This document shows, in pieces, positions 49,940 through 59,656 of a stretch of 64,000 nt of DNA. Positions within the stretch are counted from its first letter, which is position 1, and each line of letters opens with the position of its first letter. The notes under the pieces are model-generated. The model worked only from the letters and a program-made list of their open reading frames with translations, did no database searches and had not been told where the DNA came from. The stretch comes from Qipengyuania pelagi (lineage in GTDB: Bacteria; Pseudomonadota; Alphaproteobacteria; Sphingomonadales; Sphingomonadaceae). A program made the translations under genes and the position numbers. The stretch covers positions 558,001-622,000 of the forward strand of contig NZ_WTYD01000001.1 in the NCBI RefSeq assembly GCF_009827295.1. Reading direction: 5' to 3'.

Positions 49940-51100
49940 TCAGGTGCCGGGCTTGCGGATCCACTGGCCGCTGCGCGCATATTCGGGTTTCACCGTGCCG
50001 CCGCTTGGCAAATTGTCGTCGACCTGCGGCTGTTGCGCTTCGACCGGACCGGACCCGCGTGGCGGAGCGAAAGCCTCGGCGGGGGAGGGCGGCTCCGACA
50101 GGGTGCGGCCGGGGAGGAGAGGGGGCGATATCGTGCGATCCGGTTCGGTCACGAGCGAGGGAACGGCATCGCCCGCGAGGCGTGGCTTGGGCGCGGCCAA
50201 AGGCTCGCCGCCGCGATAGCTCATGGAGAACGCATCGGCGAGGCCCGCGCGCCCTTTCCAGCGATAGAATCGATGCGCCCCGATCGACCCGATCAGGTCG
50301 AGGCTGCTCGCCCAATAGGGATTGACCGCATGGGTGTGGTAATGGGTGGCGGTGCCGACGGGGGCGAACACCTTGCCGGAAAGAGCCTCGAGCGCCACCG
50401 ATTGCGCCACCGCCCAGGGCCGCGCGGCTGGGCGGCGATTGAGGCTGCCGTCGCAGGTAAAGGTGAACTGGCAGCCCGTATGCCGCTCCGACCCCTGAAA
50501 GACCACGCCGCACACACTGTTCGGATAGGCGGGGTGGGCCACACGGTTGAGCACTACCTGAGCCACCGCCTCCTGCCCGGCATGGCTCTCGCTCGCCGCT
50601 TCGTAATAGACCGCCATCGACAGGCATTGCAGCGCACGCGCCTTGTCGATGCCCGATCCTGCCGATTGGAAGGCAGGCGCGGCGGCGGCGCTGGCATCGG
50701 CGGGCAGGCTGCTGGCGGCGAACTGGACCGTCCCCTCCTTGTCACCGGAGACGCGCAATTCGTCGAAATCGAGCGCGAGGCGGGGCGTCTCCTCGAGGTA
50801 ATAGAAGGCGGAACCGGGGAAGCTTTGACCCGGCCGTTCGAACGGCATCGGGGTGGGCGCGGCCTTGCTGCGTTCGAGGCCGAAGGCGCGGGCCGCCAAC
50901 GTGTCCCAGGCGATCGGCTCGGCCAAGGCAGGCACCGCCACTGCGACCAGCAGCGCGCTCACCGCCATGATGCGACGCCGCGAGATCGGTTCGCGGCCCG
51001 TCGCGACAGGCGCCCGATCGTGGGCACGCGCACCCGACCGCCGCCTGCGTGCGCGCGCAGCCGAGCTTCGTGGTCGCCTTCCGGTTTCGAACCCGGTCAT
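49940..51100 (-). CDS. Cell wall hydrolase (SleB type)
   Basis: About 386 residues. N-terminal Arg-rich cytoplasmic part, one membrane/signal segment (IMAVSALLVAVAVPALA), a linker, then a Hydrolase_2 domain: LSMAVYYEAASESHAGQEAV with the catalytic Glu of YYEA, VVLNRVAHPAYPNSVCGVVFQG, CQFTFTCDG, and ATHYHTHAVNPYWA. Homologues of SleB/CwlJ cleave peptidoglycan cortex in spores; in non-sporulating Gram-negatives they act on the wall in growth. The C-terminal ~100 residues are Pro-rich. A GTG at 51124 is an alternative start. Confidence 0.9.
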   Translation of the reverse strand: MTGFETGRRPRSSAARARRRRSGARAHDRAPVATGREPISRRRIMAVSALLVAVAVPALAEPIAWDTLAARAFGLERSKAAPTPMPFERPGQSFPGSAFYYLEETPRLALDFDELRVSGDKEGTVQFAASSLPADASAAAAPAFQSAGSGIDKARALQCLSMAVYYEAASESHAGQEAVAQVVLNRVAHPAYPNSVCGVVFQGSERHTGCQFTFTCDGSLNRRPAARPWAVAQSVALEALSGKVFAPVGTATHYHTHAVNPYWASSLDLIGSIGAHRFYRWKGRAGLADAFSMSYRGGEPLAAPKPRLAGDAVPSLVTEPDRTISPPLLPGRTLSEPPSPAEAFAPPRGSGPVEAQQPQVDDNLPSGGTVKPEYARSGQWIRKPGT

Positions 51101-51248
51101 GGAATCGCGCGTGTCCTTCTCCACCGATCCGCCGCCTTAGCAGCGCAAAGCTTGCCTTAGCACTAATGCGTAGGATGCGGCAGAGCCGTTCAAGCCACGC
51201 GCCGCTTGCCACCGGCCCGCACCGCGCCTAAGCGCGCCGCCAGCGTCA

Positions 51249-51412
51249 TGGGTGCCGGTTCGCGCCGGCCTAAGAGGGAACGGGGTCAAACGCCCCGGCT
51301 GCCCCCGCAACTGTGACCGGGGAGCGATCCCGCCATAGGCCACTGTATCTTCGGATACGGGAAGGCGGCGGGGAAGCGGTGATCCGGGAGCCAGGAGACC
51401 TGCCCATGCGTG
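51249..51412 (+). promoter_or_regulatory. Cobalamin (B12) riboswitch
   Basis: Contains the conserved cobalamin aptamer blocks in order: GGTGCCGG with CCGGCCTAAGAGGGAA, then GCCCCCGCAACTGTGACCGG, and the B12 box AGCCAGGAGACCTGCC (51389-51404). It lies 120 bases before the btuB ATG. The family represses downstream transport genes when adenosylcobalamin is bound. I could not settle whether control is at transcription or translation. Confidence 0.95.
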
Positions 51413-51527
51413 TCGTTCGGCCGCGGGCGGGGTGTACCGATGGCAGACGGGCGAGAGCCGCCTATCCCGATCCTGGGGAAGGCGCTCCCTCCGTAATGAG
51501 CGGCGTTCGTTCATTTTTGGAGGTATC

Positions 51528-53501
51528 ATGTATAAATTCCTGTTTTCCCTGTCTGTTTCCTGCCTGTCCATCGCCGCATCTGCGCAGCAAACGCAGTCCG
51601 AGGCGCAGCCCGATAGAGATGCGGGCGAAGAGGCTCTGGCCGAGATCATCGCCGGGCAGGGCGGCCCTGCCCCCGTGCCGCCGGAACAGCGCCGCGAGAT
51701 CGAATTCGTCGCGCGCGAGGATGGCGGAGCGGATGTGATCACCGTCACCGCGACCGGTTTCTCGCTCGATCCCGACAATACCGGCCAGTCGGTGACCGTG
51801 ATCGGCCGCGACGAAATCGCCGCGATCCAAGGTGCCGACCTCAGCCGCGTCTTTGCGCGCCTGCCCGGCGTAACCTCGGTGCGGAACGGGCCGATCGGCA
51901 GCTTCACCGGCCTGAACGTGCGCGGCGCGGCATCCCAACAGCTGCTGGTGCTGGTCGACGGAGTGCGCGTGGCAGATCAGGCGTCCCCCGGCGGCGGCTT
52001 CGATTTCGGAACCCTGCTCGCCACGAACGTCGCCAGCCTCGACCTGACGCGCGGCGCCAACAGCACGATCTGGGGAGCCGATGCGCTGGGTGGGGTGCTG
52101 AACGTCTCGACCCGCGGCGCGGCAGGTCTCGACGCCTCGCTCGAATATGGCGCGCGCGACACGCTCACCTCGGCCGTCTCGGGTGGGGTCGAGGGGGATC
52201 GCTATTTTGTCGGTCTCAGCGGATCGGCGCTGCGCACGGACGGATTTTCTGCGGCGGCCAATGGGACCGAGAAGGACGGGACGAGACAGTTCGGGCTCGG
52301 CGGCAGCGCCTTCTTCGATGTCACCGATGCAATCGAACTCTTCGCCAATGCCCGCTACGCCGAAAGCGATCTCGACATCGACGGCTTCGCGCCGCCGACT
52401 TTCGCGTTCGGCGATACGCTCGATACGCAGCACACGCGGCAATATTCGGGCGCGGTGGGCGCGACTTATTACGGGCAGAATCTGACCCTGCGCGGGTCCT
52501 ACGGCCTGTCCGATACCGAGCGCGAAAACGCCAATCCGCTGACCGGCCCCAGCTTTTCGAGCGACGGCCATACCGACAGCCTGCAACTGCGCGGCGAATA
52601 TCGCGCGATCGGGGGGCTGACTCTGGCTTTCGGCGGCGAACAATACTGGTCGAGCTATGCGACCGACAGCGATGCCGGGGCGGATGTCTCGATCACCGGC
52701 GGCTATCTCCAGGCCGGTTGGGTGTTCGGCGGGCTTGCTGCCCATGCGGGCGCGCGGGTCGACGATCACGAATTGTTCGGCAGCGCGGTCAGCTTCGGCG
52801 GCGATGTCAGCTATGCGCTCGGCGGTGGCTGGCGCGTGAAGGGCAGTATCGGCGAAGGCTTCAAGGCGCCGACTTTGTTCCAGCTCTTCAGCGATTTCGG
52901 CAACGAGGCTTTGCAGCCCGAACGCAGCACCAGTTACGATCTCGGCATCGCGCTGGGCGACCGCAGTGCGGCGCGCTATTTCGCGGTGACGGGATTCCGG
53001 CGCGATAGCGAGGATCTGATCGGCTTCGCCTCGTGTTTCCAGAACCCCGCCCCGATCTGCGCATCGCGCCCGTTCGGATATTACGAGAACACCGACCGCG
53101 CCCGCGCGCAGGGGATCGAGGTGGAGGGCAGCGCCCTGCTCGGCGAAACCTTCCGCGTCTCCGCCATCTACAGCCTGATCGATACCGAGGACCGGACGAC
53201 CGGCAACGAGTTGGCGCGCCGTCCGCGCCATTCGGCGACGCTCTACGCTGATTACGAAGCGCCGTTCGGGGTGCGGCTCGGCGCCGATCTGCGCCTCGTT
53301 GGCGACAGTTTCGACAATGCGGCGAACAGCGTCAGGCTTGATGGCTATACGCTGGTCGATCTGCGCGCCGCGATGCCTGTCACAGACGCGGTCGAGATAT
53401 TCGGCCGGGTCGAGAATGTGTTCGACGAGGACTACCAGACCGCAGCGGGTTACGCTCAGGCGGGGCGGGGCGCGTTTGTCGGTGTGAGGACGCGGATGTG
53501 A
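51528..53501 (+). CDS. btuB: TonB-dependent cobalamin receptor BtuB
   Basis: 657 residues. Signal peptide (MYKFLFSLSVSCLSIAASA-QQ), a linker, a TonB-box-like ADVITVTATG, the plug domain (SVTVIGRDEIAAIQGADL, NVRGAASQQLLVLVDGVRV, IWGADALGGVLNV) and a C-terminal outer-membrane barrel ending with aromatic-rich strands and VGVRTRM. Start at the ATG at 51528 with GGAGG 5 bases upstream. The riboswitch upstream and btuFCD downstream support vitamin B12 as substrate. Its stop overlaps btuF as GTGA. Confidence 0.93.
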   Translation: MYKFLFSLSVSCLSIAASAQQTQSEAQPDRDAGEEALAEIIAGQGGPAPVPPEQRREIEFVAREDGGADVITVTATGFSLDPDNTGQSVTVIGRDEIAAIQGADLSRVFARLPGVTSVRNGPIGSFTGLNVRGAASQQLLVLVDGVRVADQASPGGGFDFGTLLATNVASLDLTRGANSTIWGADALGGVLNVSTRGAAGLDASLEYGARDTLTSAVSGGVEGDRYFVGLSGSALRTDGFSAAANGTEKDGTRQFGLGGSAFFDVTDAIELFANARYAESDLDIDGFAPPTFAFGDTLDTQHTRQYSGAVGATYYGQNLTLRGSYGLSDTERENANPLTGPSFSSDGHTDSLQLRGEYRAIGGLTLAFGGEQYWSSYATDSDAGADVSITGGYLQAGWVFGGLAAHAGARVDDHELFGSAVSFGGDVSYALGGGWRVKGSIGEGFKAPTLFQLFSDFGNEALQPERSTSYDLGIALGDRSAARYFAVTGFRRDSEDLIGFASCFQNPAPICASRPFGYYENTDRARAQGIEVEGSALLGETFRVSAIYSLIDTEDRTTGNELARRPRHSATLYADYEAPFGVRLGADLRLVGDSFDNAANSVRLDGYTLVDLRAAMPVTDAVEIFGRVENVFDEDYQTAAGYAQAGRGAFVGVRTRM

Positions 53502-54310
53502 TCCGCCTCGTCGCGGCGGCGGTGCTGGCGCTGGGCGGATGCTCGGCGCCGGAACCGACGCCCGCCCCGGCGCCGAAAACCCGTCCCACCATCGTCAGCC
53601 TCAACCCCTGCGCCGATGCGATCCTCGCCGAGGTTACCGCGCCGGGGCAGTTGCTGGCGATCTCGCATTACAGCAAGGACCCGCGCGCCAGCTCGATGCA
53701 GCCGGGCGATGCGGCCCGATACGAAGCGACCGGCGGCACGGTGGAGGAGGTGCTGGCGCTCGACCCCGATGTGGTGGTCGCGGGCAGTTTCATCGCCCCT
53801 GCCACGCGGGCGGCGCTGGCCGATCTCGGCATCAGGGTCGAGACCGTGGGCAGCGTCGGCAGCGTGGCGGACAGTATCGCCCAGGTCCGCCAGCTCGCGG
53901 CGCTGACTGGCGACAAGGCGGCGGGCGAGGCGCTGGTTGCACGAATCGAGAAGGCCGCGCGGCCTTCCGCAGAAACCCCGGTCGACACCGTCCTCTGGCA
54001 ATCGGGCGGGATCGTGCCGGGAGAGGCCACATTGGTCAGCGAATTGCTTGCCCGCGCGGGGCTTGCCAATGGCGCGGCGAACCGTGGGCTGGGGCAGGCG
54101 GATTATCTCTCGCTCGAAGCGGTCCTCGCCGATCCGCCGGACCTGCTGCTGGTCGCGGGCAGCGAACGGGGGCAGGGCCATCCCGCTCTGGCCGCCCTGC
54201 CGGATACGCGGATCGCGCGGCTCGATCCCAACCTCGTCTATTGCGGCGGGCCGACCATTCCCCGCGCGATGGCGAAACTGCGCGCCCTGCGACAGAGCGT
54301 TGCGTCATGA
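53498..54310 (+). CDS. btuF: Cobalamin-binding periplasmic (lipo)protein BtuF
   Basis: 270 residues, GTG start on the btuB stop. Begins MIRLVAAAVLALGGC, a short signal with lipobox GGC, so probably membrane-anchored. Class III substrate-binding fold: RPTIVSLNPCADAILAEV, then ALDPDVVVAGSF and a second lobe ending NLVYCGGPTIPRAM. Delivers B12 to BtuCD. Overlaps btuC as ATGA. Confidence 0.88.
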   Translation: MIRLVAAAVLALGGCSAPEPTPAPAPKTRPTIVSLNPCADAILAEVTAPGQLLAISHYSKDPRASSMQPGDAARYEATGGTVEEVLALDPDVVVAGSFIAPATRAALADLGIRVETVGSVGSVADSIAQVRQLAALTGDKAAGEALVARIEKAARPSAETPVDTVLWQSGGIVPGEATLVSELLARAGLANGAANRGLGQADYLSLEAVLADPPDLLLVAGSERGQGHPALAALPDTRIARLDPNLVYCGGPTIPRAMAKLRALRQSVAS

Positions 54311-55272
54311 CGCGCGCCTCGCTGATCCTTGCCGTACTGCTCGCGATCGCCCTGCCGTTGTCGCTGCTGGCAGGGAGGGTCTGGGTCGATCCGGCGAGCA
54401 CGCCCAACGCCGCCCTGATACTCGCAGAACTGCGCCTGCCGCGCGGCGTGCTCGCGATCGTCATTGGAGCGGGTCTCGGCGCATCGGGCGCGGCGATGCA
54501 GGGCTATCTGCGCAATCCGCTCGCCGATCCGGGCCTGTTCGGGATCGCCCCAGGGGCGGCGCTGGGCGCGGTGGTGGCGTTGTGGTTCGGCTATACGGCG
54601 TCGCCCTGGCTCTTGCCCGCCTTCGCGCTGGTCGGGGCCGGGACCGCGATGGGCCTGTTGGCGCTGATCGCGGGACGCACGGGCGGGATCGCCCTGTTCA
54701 CGCTCGCGGGCCTGATGGTGGCGAGCCTTGCCGGAGCGCTGACCGCGCTTGCAATCAGCCTTGCCCCCAATGCCTTCGCGATGAGCGAGATCGTGTTGTG
54801 GCTAAACGGCGCACTGACCGATCGCGGCTGGCGCGAGGTCTGGATCGCCGCGCCGCTGGTGACGCTCGGCATCGCGGTGCTGTGGCGCGCCGGACCGGCG
54901 CTCGACGCGCTGACTCTGGGCGATGCGGTCGCCCGCTCGCTCGGCGTCGATCCGACACGATTGCTCTGGCTGCTCATCGTCGGCGTGGCCTTGACCGTGG
55001 GCGCGAGCGTGGCGGTGGCGGGGATCATCGGTTTTGTCGGCCTGATCGTGCCACATCTGGTTCGCCCGCTGACCGACCGGCGTCCGTCCTCGCTCTTGTT
55101 GCCGAGCGCATTGGCAGGGGCGCTGCTGGTTCTCGCTGCGGACAGCGTGGTGCGCGTGCTGCCGCTGGTCACCGAATTGCGGCTCGGCATCGCGCTCAGC
55201 CTGCTCGGCGCGCCCTTCTTCCTTGCCCTGCTGCTGCGGATGCGGCGCGGGCTTGCGGGAGCGATGGGATGA
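54307..55272 (+). CDS. btuC: Cobalamin ABC transporter permease BtuC
   Basis: 321 residues, FecCD/BtuC family with ten helices. LRLPRGVLAIVIGAGLGASGAAMQGYLRNPLADP is the family signature, and IIGFVGLIVPHLVRPLTDRR the ATPase-contact loop. Starts within the btuF stop and ends on the btuD start (ATGA), so the three are translationally coupled. Confidence 0.93.
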   Translation: MTRASLILAVLLAIALPLSLLAGRVWVDPASTPNAALILAELRLPRGVLAIVIGAGLGASGAAMQGYLRNPLADPGLFGIAPGAALGAVVALWFGYTASPWLLPAFALVGAGTAMGLLALIAGRTGGIALFTLAGLMVASLAGALTALAISLAPNAFAMSEIVLWLNGALTDRGWREVWIAAPLVTLGIAVLWRAGPALDALTLGDAVARSLGVDPTRLLWLLIVGVALTVGASVAVAGIIGFVGLIVPHLVRPLTDRRPSSLLLPSALAGALLVLAADSVVRVLPLVTELRLGIALSLLGAPFFLALLLRMRRGLAGAMG

Positions 55273-55994
55273 CCCTTTCGGTGAGGGACGTGTCGCTGGG
55301 TAAGCGCCTGTCCGGCGTCACGCTCGCGCTCGAGCCCGGCAAGGTCACGGCAATCTGCGGACCCAACGGCGCTGGCAAATCTACCCTGCTCGAGGTCATG
55401 GCGGGTCTGCTCAAGCCCAATGCGGGCGAGACGCTGCTGGGCGATCTTCTGCCGGGACGCGACAATCCCCGCGAGCGCGCCCGGCGCATCGGCTATCTGC
55501 CGCAATCACCCGAGATCGCCTGGGACGTGCCAGTGCGGAGCCTGATCGAGCTGGGCCGTATGCCGCACGGCGATCGCGCGAAAGGGCCCGTCGATGCGGC
55601 GATCGACGCGCTGGATTTGCGCCCCTTCGAACAGCGCCGCGTGCTGACCCTGTCCGGCGGCGAGACGGCGCGCGTCCTCCTTGCGCGCATCCTGGCGGGC
55701 GAGCCCGACTGGATTCTCGCCGACGAGCCGCTCGCCGCGCTCGACCTCGCGCATCAGCGGATCATCATGCGCCATCTCGTTAGCGAGGCGCGGCGGGGGC
55801 GCGGCGTGGCCCTGGTGCTGCACGATCTTGCCATCGCGCTGAACCACGCCGATCGCGTGGTCCTGCTGGATCGCGGTGCGATCGTCGCGGACGGTCCGCC
55901 GAGCGAAGCCCTGTCGCGCGAGAGTATCGAGCGAGTCTTCGGCGTGCGGGGCGAATGGGTCGGCCCACCCGGACGGCGCGCCCTTTCCGTCTGA
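55269..55994 (+). CDS. btuD: Cobalamin ABC transporter ATPase BtuD
   Basis: 241 residues. Walker A GPNGAGKST, Q-loop IGYLPQSPE, signature LSGGETARVLLARIL, Walker B DWILADEPLAALD, and switch His in VLHDLAIALNH. Powers B12 import with BtuC. The operon has no downstream terminator that I could see. Confidence 0.92.
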   Translation: MTLSVRDVSLGKRLSGVTLALEPGKVTAICGPNGAGKSTLLEVMAGLLKPNAGETLLGDLLPGRDNPRERARRIGYLPQSPEIAWDVPVRSLIELGRMPHGDRAKGPVDAAIDALDLRPFEQRRVLTLSGGETARVLLARILAGEPDWILADEPLAALDLAHQRIIMRHLVSEARRGRGVALVLHDLAIALNHADRVVLLDRGAIVADGPPSEALSRESIERVFGVRGEWVGPPGRRALSV

Positions 55995-56042
55995 TTTTCT
56001 TGGCGCTCTGGCACCCGATCGCCTGTCGCGCGTTCGGCGACC

Positions 56043-56342
56043 ATGGCTTCAGACAATACCGCTCGGCGCTGGTTCGCCCTCACCCGCGACCGAATGCCGG
56101 GCCTCGCCCAACAGCGCGGCTGGCCCGTGTTCGAAGATCATTGTTTCCAACGCATCCTGCTTGACAATGCGGTGGGCGAGAAATGGAACAATGAAATTCC
56201 CGCGCCCGCCTATCGCAACGCCCCCGACGACCTGCTCGAACGCGCCATCGCCCTCGGCGAAGCGGCGATCGCCGGGAGCGAGGATCTCGACGATCTCAAC
56301 CGCAATTCGCTCGCCTGGCGCGGCCAAGGCGAGTTAGCCTGA
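56043..56342 (+). CDS. Small conserved protein of unknown function
   Basis: 99 residues, compact and soluble: RRWFALTRDRMPGLAQQRGWPVFEDHCFQRILLDNA, then DLLERAIALGEAAIAGSEDLDDLNRNSLAWRG. I recall this short sphingomonad family with a GNAT-type label, but no acetyl-CoA-binding motif is visible. Starts 48 bases after btuD, perhaps in the same transcript. Confidence 0.75.
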   Translation: MASDNTARRWFALTRDRMPGLAQQRGWPVFEDHCFQRILLDNAVGEKWNNEIPAPAYRNAPDDLLERAIALGEAAIAGSEDLDDLNRNSLAWRGQGELA

Positions 56343-56377
56343 TTTTGTTTTCCGGATGCGGTTCGGCGCCGCTTTGA

Positions 56378-56465
56378 ATTGCTTCGCTACGCTCGCAATG
56401 ACGAGAATAGAGGTGGTGTTCCCCCTTCGTCATTGCGAGGAACCGAAGGCGACGCGGCGATCCAG
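56378..56465. repeat. Pair of TGACG-type repeats facing each other
   Basis: ATTGCTTCGCTACGC-TCGCAATGACGA (56378-56404) and TCGTCATTGCGAGGAACC...GATCCAG (56427-56465). Both are the common alphaproteobacterial CGTCATTGCGAG palindrome, here with the TGACG ends inward. Confidence 0.65.
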
Positions 56466-56495
56466 CTGCGTTACGCGCAAGGCCGACACCAGACG

Positions 56496-56523
56496 AAAAA
56501 AGGGGCGGACCGAAGCCCGCCCC
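56496..56523 (-). terminator. Rho-independent terminator of the M3 peptidase gene
   Basis: On the minus strand: stem GGGGCGGGC / GTCCGCCCC with a TTCG tetraloop, followed by six T. Confidence 0.92.
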
Positions 56524-56549
56524 TTTCGAGTTTCGTTCGGACGACGCGC

Positions 56550-58823
56550 TTACTGTACGGTGCCGGTCCCGGCATTGCCCGCATCGCCGACAGTGGCCGG
56601 GCCGTCATCGGCGACTTCGCTGTCCGCCGCTTCGTTGCCCGGAACCAGTCCGCGCGCTTCGAGCATCGGCGTGACGTCCGGCTGGCGCCCGGCGAAGTTC
56701 TGGAACATCTGGAAGTAATCCATCGTCCCACCACGGCTCAGCACGGTGTCGCGATAATGGTCGCCATTCTCGCGCGTCAGTCCGCCATTCTCGCGAAACC
56801 ACTTGCGGCTGTCGCGATCGAGCATCTCGGTCCACAGATAGCTGTAATAGCCCGCCGAATAGCCGGTCGGTCCGCTGAAGATGTGGTTGAAATAGGTGCT
56901 GCGATAGCGCGGCGGCACCAGATCGATCTCCAGCCCCAGTTCCTGAAGGGACCGGCGCTCGAACGCGTCGACCTTTTCGGGCGTGTCGAGCGCGGCGGCC
57001 TGCTGCGGGGTCAGCGCGCTCCACTTCATGTCGAGGAGGGCAGCTTCCACCGTTTCCCCGAAATCATAGCCCTGGTTGAACTTCGAGGCCGCTTCGATCT
57101 TCTCGATCATTTCGGCAGGGATGGTCTCGCCGGTCTTGTAGTGCTTGGCGTAGTTCGACAGCACGCTCGGCCAGGTGGCCCACATTTCGTGGACCTGGCT
57201 GGGATATTCGACGAAATCGCGCGCCGTGGCGGTGCCCGACAGGCTCTCGTATTTCTGGTCCGCGAAGAAGCCGTGCAGGGCGTGTCCGAATTCGTGGAAG
57301 GCGGTGTTGACCCAGTCGAAGCTGACCAGCTGCGGTTCGCCTTCCGGCGCCTTGGGAATGTTGAGCACGTTGTAGATCACCGGCTTGGTGCCCCACAGAT
57401 CGCTCTGTTCGACGAAATTGCTCATCCACGCACCGCCGCGCTTGGACGGGCGCTGATACGGGTCGAAATAGAACAGGCCGAGTTCCGACCCGTCGCGGTC
57501 GAACACGGTGTAGACCGACACGTCGGGGTGATAGACCGGCAGGTCCGTCCGGCGTTCGAAGTTCAGGCCGTAAAGCTGGTTGGCCATGTAGAACACGCCA
57601 TCTTCCAGCACCTTGTCGATCTGGAAATATTCCATGACCGCGTCTTCGTCGAGATCGTACTGCTCTGCCTTGATCTTGTTGGCGTAGCGATACCAGTCCC
57701 ACGGCTTGACGGTGTAATCGCCGCCATCCGCAGCGATCGCCGCGTTCAGCATGGCCGCCTCGCGCCGCTGCGTGGCGGCCAGGGCGGGGACCATCTGGCC
57801 CATGAAGTCGAGCGCGGTCTTGGGCGTTTCCGCCATCCGGTCCCACATCGCATAGCTGGCCCAGTCGGGTTCGCCGAAAAGAGCGGCCTTCTGCGCGCGC
57901 AGTTCGGCGATCTGGGCGATCAGCATCCGGGTGTCGATATCGGTCGTCCCGTCGGCGCGGTGATAGCTGGCGTTGAACAGCTTTTCGCGCGCGGCCCGGT
58001 TTTCCATGGCCGGGAGAAGCGGCTGCTGCGTGGTGTTCTGCAGCGCGATCGCGAATTTGCCGTCATAGCCTTTCTCGGTCGCGAGATTGGCGGCAGCGGT
58101 GATATCGCCTTCGCTGAGCCCGGCGAGTTCGGCGCGGGTGTCGAAGATCACCGGCTGGTCCGCCATGGCATTGCGGGCACGCTGCGAGAAATCGGTCGTC
58201 AGCGTCGAGAGCTGCGAATTGATCGACTTCACCTGTTCGCGCTGCGCATCGGTCAGCAAGGCACCGGCATGCACCATGCCGTCAAAGGTGTTTTCGAGCA
58301 GCTTGGCGTCCTCGACCGTCATCGCCATCGCGGCGCGATTGTCATAGACTGCCTTCACGCGCTGGAAGAGCGCGGGGTTCAGCGTGATGCTGTCGTAATG
58401 CGCGGTCAGCTTGGGGCTGATCTCGGTCTCGATCTCGGTCAGGCGATCGGTGGTGTTGGAGCCCGTCAGCGCGAAGAAGACGTTGCCGACGCGGTCGAGC
58501 ATCCGGCCCGACTTCTCGAGCGCGACGATCGTGTTGTCGAAAGTGGGCGCGGCGGGATTGTTCACGATCGCTTCGACCTCAGCGGTCTGGATCGCCATGC
58601 CCTGATTGAAGGCCGGAATGTAATCGTCTTCCGAGATCGCGCTGAAATCGGGCGCGTGGAAGGGGAGGGTGCTGTCAGAAGCGAAATAGCCGGTTCCTTC
58701 GGGAATGTCGGCGTCGGCGACCGCGGTGGAATTGGTCGAGGCCATGGCAGTATCGCTCATCGTGGTGCTGCAACCGGCCAACAGGGCGGCGGCGGCGGTG
58801 GTGGCCAGGATCTGGGCCTTCAT
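56550..58823 (-). CDS. M3-family metallopeptidase (dipeptidyl carboxypeptidase-like lipoprotein)
   Basis: 757 residues. Lipoprotein signal MKAQILATTAAAALLAGC. M3 features: the zinc motif HEFGH (His510, Glu511, His514) and the third ligand Glu in SQVHEMWATWP region, plus PTGYSAGYYSYLWTEMLDRD near the C-terminus. Similar enzymes (Dcp) remove C-terminal dipeptides. It ends with a low-complexity Ala/Gly/Asp tail. The ATG at 58823 gives a proper lipobox; the longer frame to 58952 does not. Monocistronic, with its own terminator. Confidence 0.93.
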   Translation of the reverse strand: MKAQILATTAAAALLAGCSTTMSDTAMASTNSTAVADADIPEGTGYFASDSTLPFHAPDFSAISEDDYIPAFNQGMAIQTAEVEAIVNNPAAPTFDNTIVALEKSGRMLDRVGNVFFALTGSNTTDRLTEIETEISPKLTAHYDSITLNPALFQRVKAVYDNRAAMAMTVEDAKLLENTFDGMVHAGALLTDAQREQVKSINSQLSTLTTDFSQRARNAMADQPVIFDTRAELAGLSEGDITAAANLATEKGYDGKFAIALQNTTQQPLLPAMENRAAREKLFNASYHRADGTTDIDTRMLIAQIAELRAQKAALFGEPDWASYAMWDRMAETPKTALDFMGQMVPALAATQRREAAMLNAAIAADGGDYTVKPWDWYRYANKIKAEQYDLDEDAVMEYFQIDKVLEDGVFYMANQLYGLNFERRTDLPVYHPDVSVYTVFDRDGSELGLFYFDPYQRPSKRGGAWMSNFVEQSDLWGTKPVIYNVLNIPKAPEGEPQLVSFDWVNTAFHEFGHALHGFFADQKYESLSGTATARDFVEYPSQVHEMWATWPSVLSNYAKHYKTGETIPAEMIEKIEAASKFNQGYDFGETVEAALLDMKWSALTPQQAAALDTPEKVDAFERRSLQELGLEIDLVPPRYRSTYFNHIFSGPTGYSAGYYSYLWTEMLDRDSRKWFRENGGLTRENGDHYRDTVLSRGGTMDYFQMFQNFAGRQPDVTPMLEARGLVPGNEAADSEVADDGPATVGDAGNAGTGTVQ

Positions 58824-58964
58824 AAATGTCTCTCCAGTTCGAACGGGGCGCCCCGCGCGGATCGCGAAAGGCAGGAATGGTTGCGTTTGTATATGATCGC
58901 GCTTGAACAGCGGATTGATGGCGATTGCAAGCGCGGAGCCTTTGGATCCCAACCTTTGCGCGGT

Positions 58965-59627
58965 TTAAAGGTCAGGGACGGGCTCGCCCTGCCGGTCCTG
59001 CGCCTTGCGCCGCGCCGCCCCGGCTGCCTCGTCCAGTGCCTGGCGATTGACAGTGACGAGGCGCGGGCGGCCCCCCGCCTTGTCCACCACCAGCCAGATC
59101 GAGCCGAGTTCGAAGAAGCCGCCGCGTTCCGGGACCACCGTCATGCGCGACAGGTCGAGCCGCTCGATCGCATCGATCAACCGCGCGTCGAACACTTCGT
59201 CATACAACGCGTCGACCTGATCGTCGTCGAGTTCGACCTCCTCGCCATCGCCATCGATATAGAGCAGCGGCAGGCCCAATTGTTCGAGCATTCGCGCCTT
59301 GTCGCCCGATCGGGCCGCAGCTCGCAAGGCATCGATCGCGGCCTGGAACTGGCTGGCGCTGGTGTTGGTGGCGCAGGATATCGCGCCCCCGTCGACGAGA
59401 TCGTTGGCCCGGTCGAACTCGATGTCGCGGCTCCGCTGATTGGACCACACCATCAGCAGGCAATCCTCCGGCTTCTCCGTCATCGCGTCGAGAAGGGGCG
59501 TTTCATCCCTGTCCTGCGTGCGCATCGCCATCGCCTGATCCTGCCCGCGAATTTCGGGCGAAGGATCGGATACGGGCGAACATCCTGTCGCGAGAATGGG
59601 GAGGAGCGGGAGGAGGTATTTCGGCAT
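58965..59627 (-). CDS. Lipoprotein of unknown function
   Basis: 220 residues. Lipobox in MPKYLLPLLPILATGC. Mature part has ETPLLDAMTEKPEDCLLMVWSNQRSRD, GAISCATNTSASQF, DGDGEEVELDDDQVDALYDEV and VPERGGFFELGSIWLVVDKAGGRPRLVTVN. No family recognised. Start at 59627, with GGAGG two gene-lengths of a codon upstream (about 7 bases). Not in the same transcript as the M3 gene (141 bases apart). Confidence 0.75.
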   Translation of the reverse strand: MPKYLLPLLPILATGCSPVSDPSPEIRGQDQAMAMRTQDRDETPLLDAMTEKPEDCLLMVWSNQRSRDIEFDRANDLVDGGAISCATNTSASQFQAAIDALRAAARSGDKARMLEQLGLPLLYIDGDGEEVELDDDQVDALYDEVFDARLIDAIERLDLSRMTVVPERGGFFELGSIWLVVDKAGGRPRLVTVNRQALDEAAGAARRKAQDRQGEPVPDL

Positions 59628-59656
59628 CGGTACGGGGTCTATCGGTCGGATTGGTG

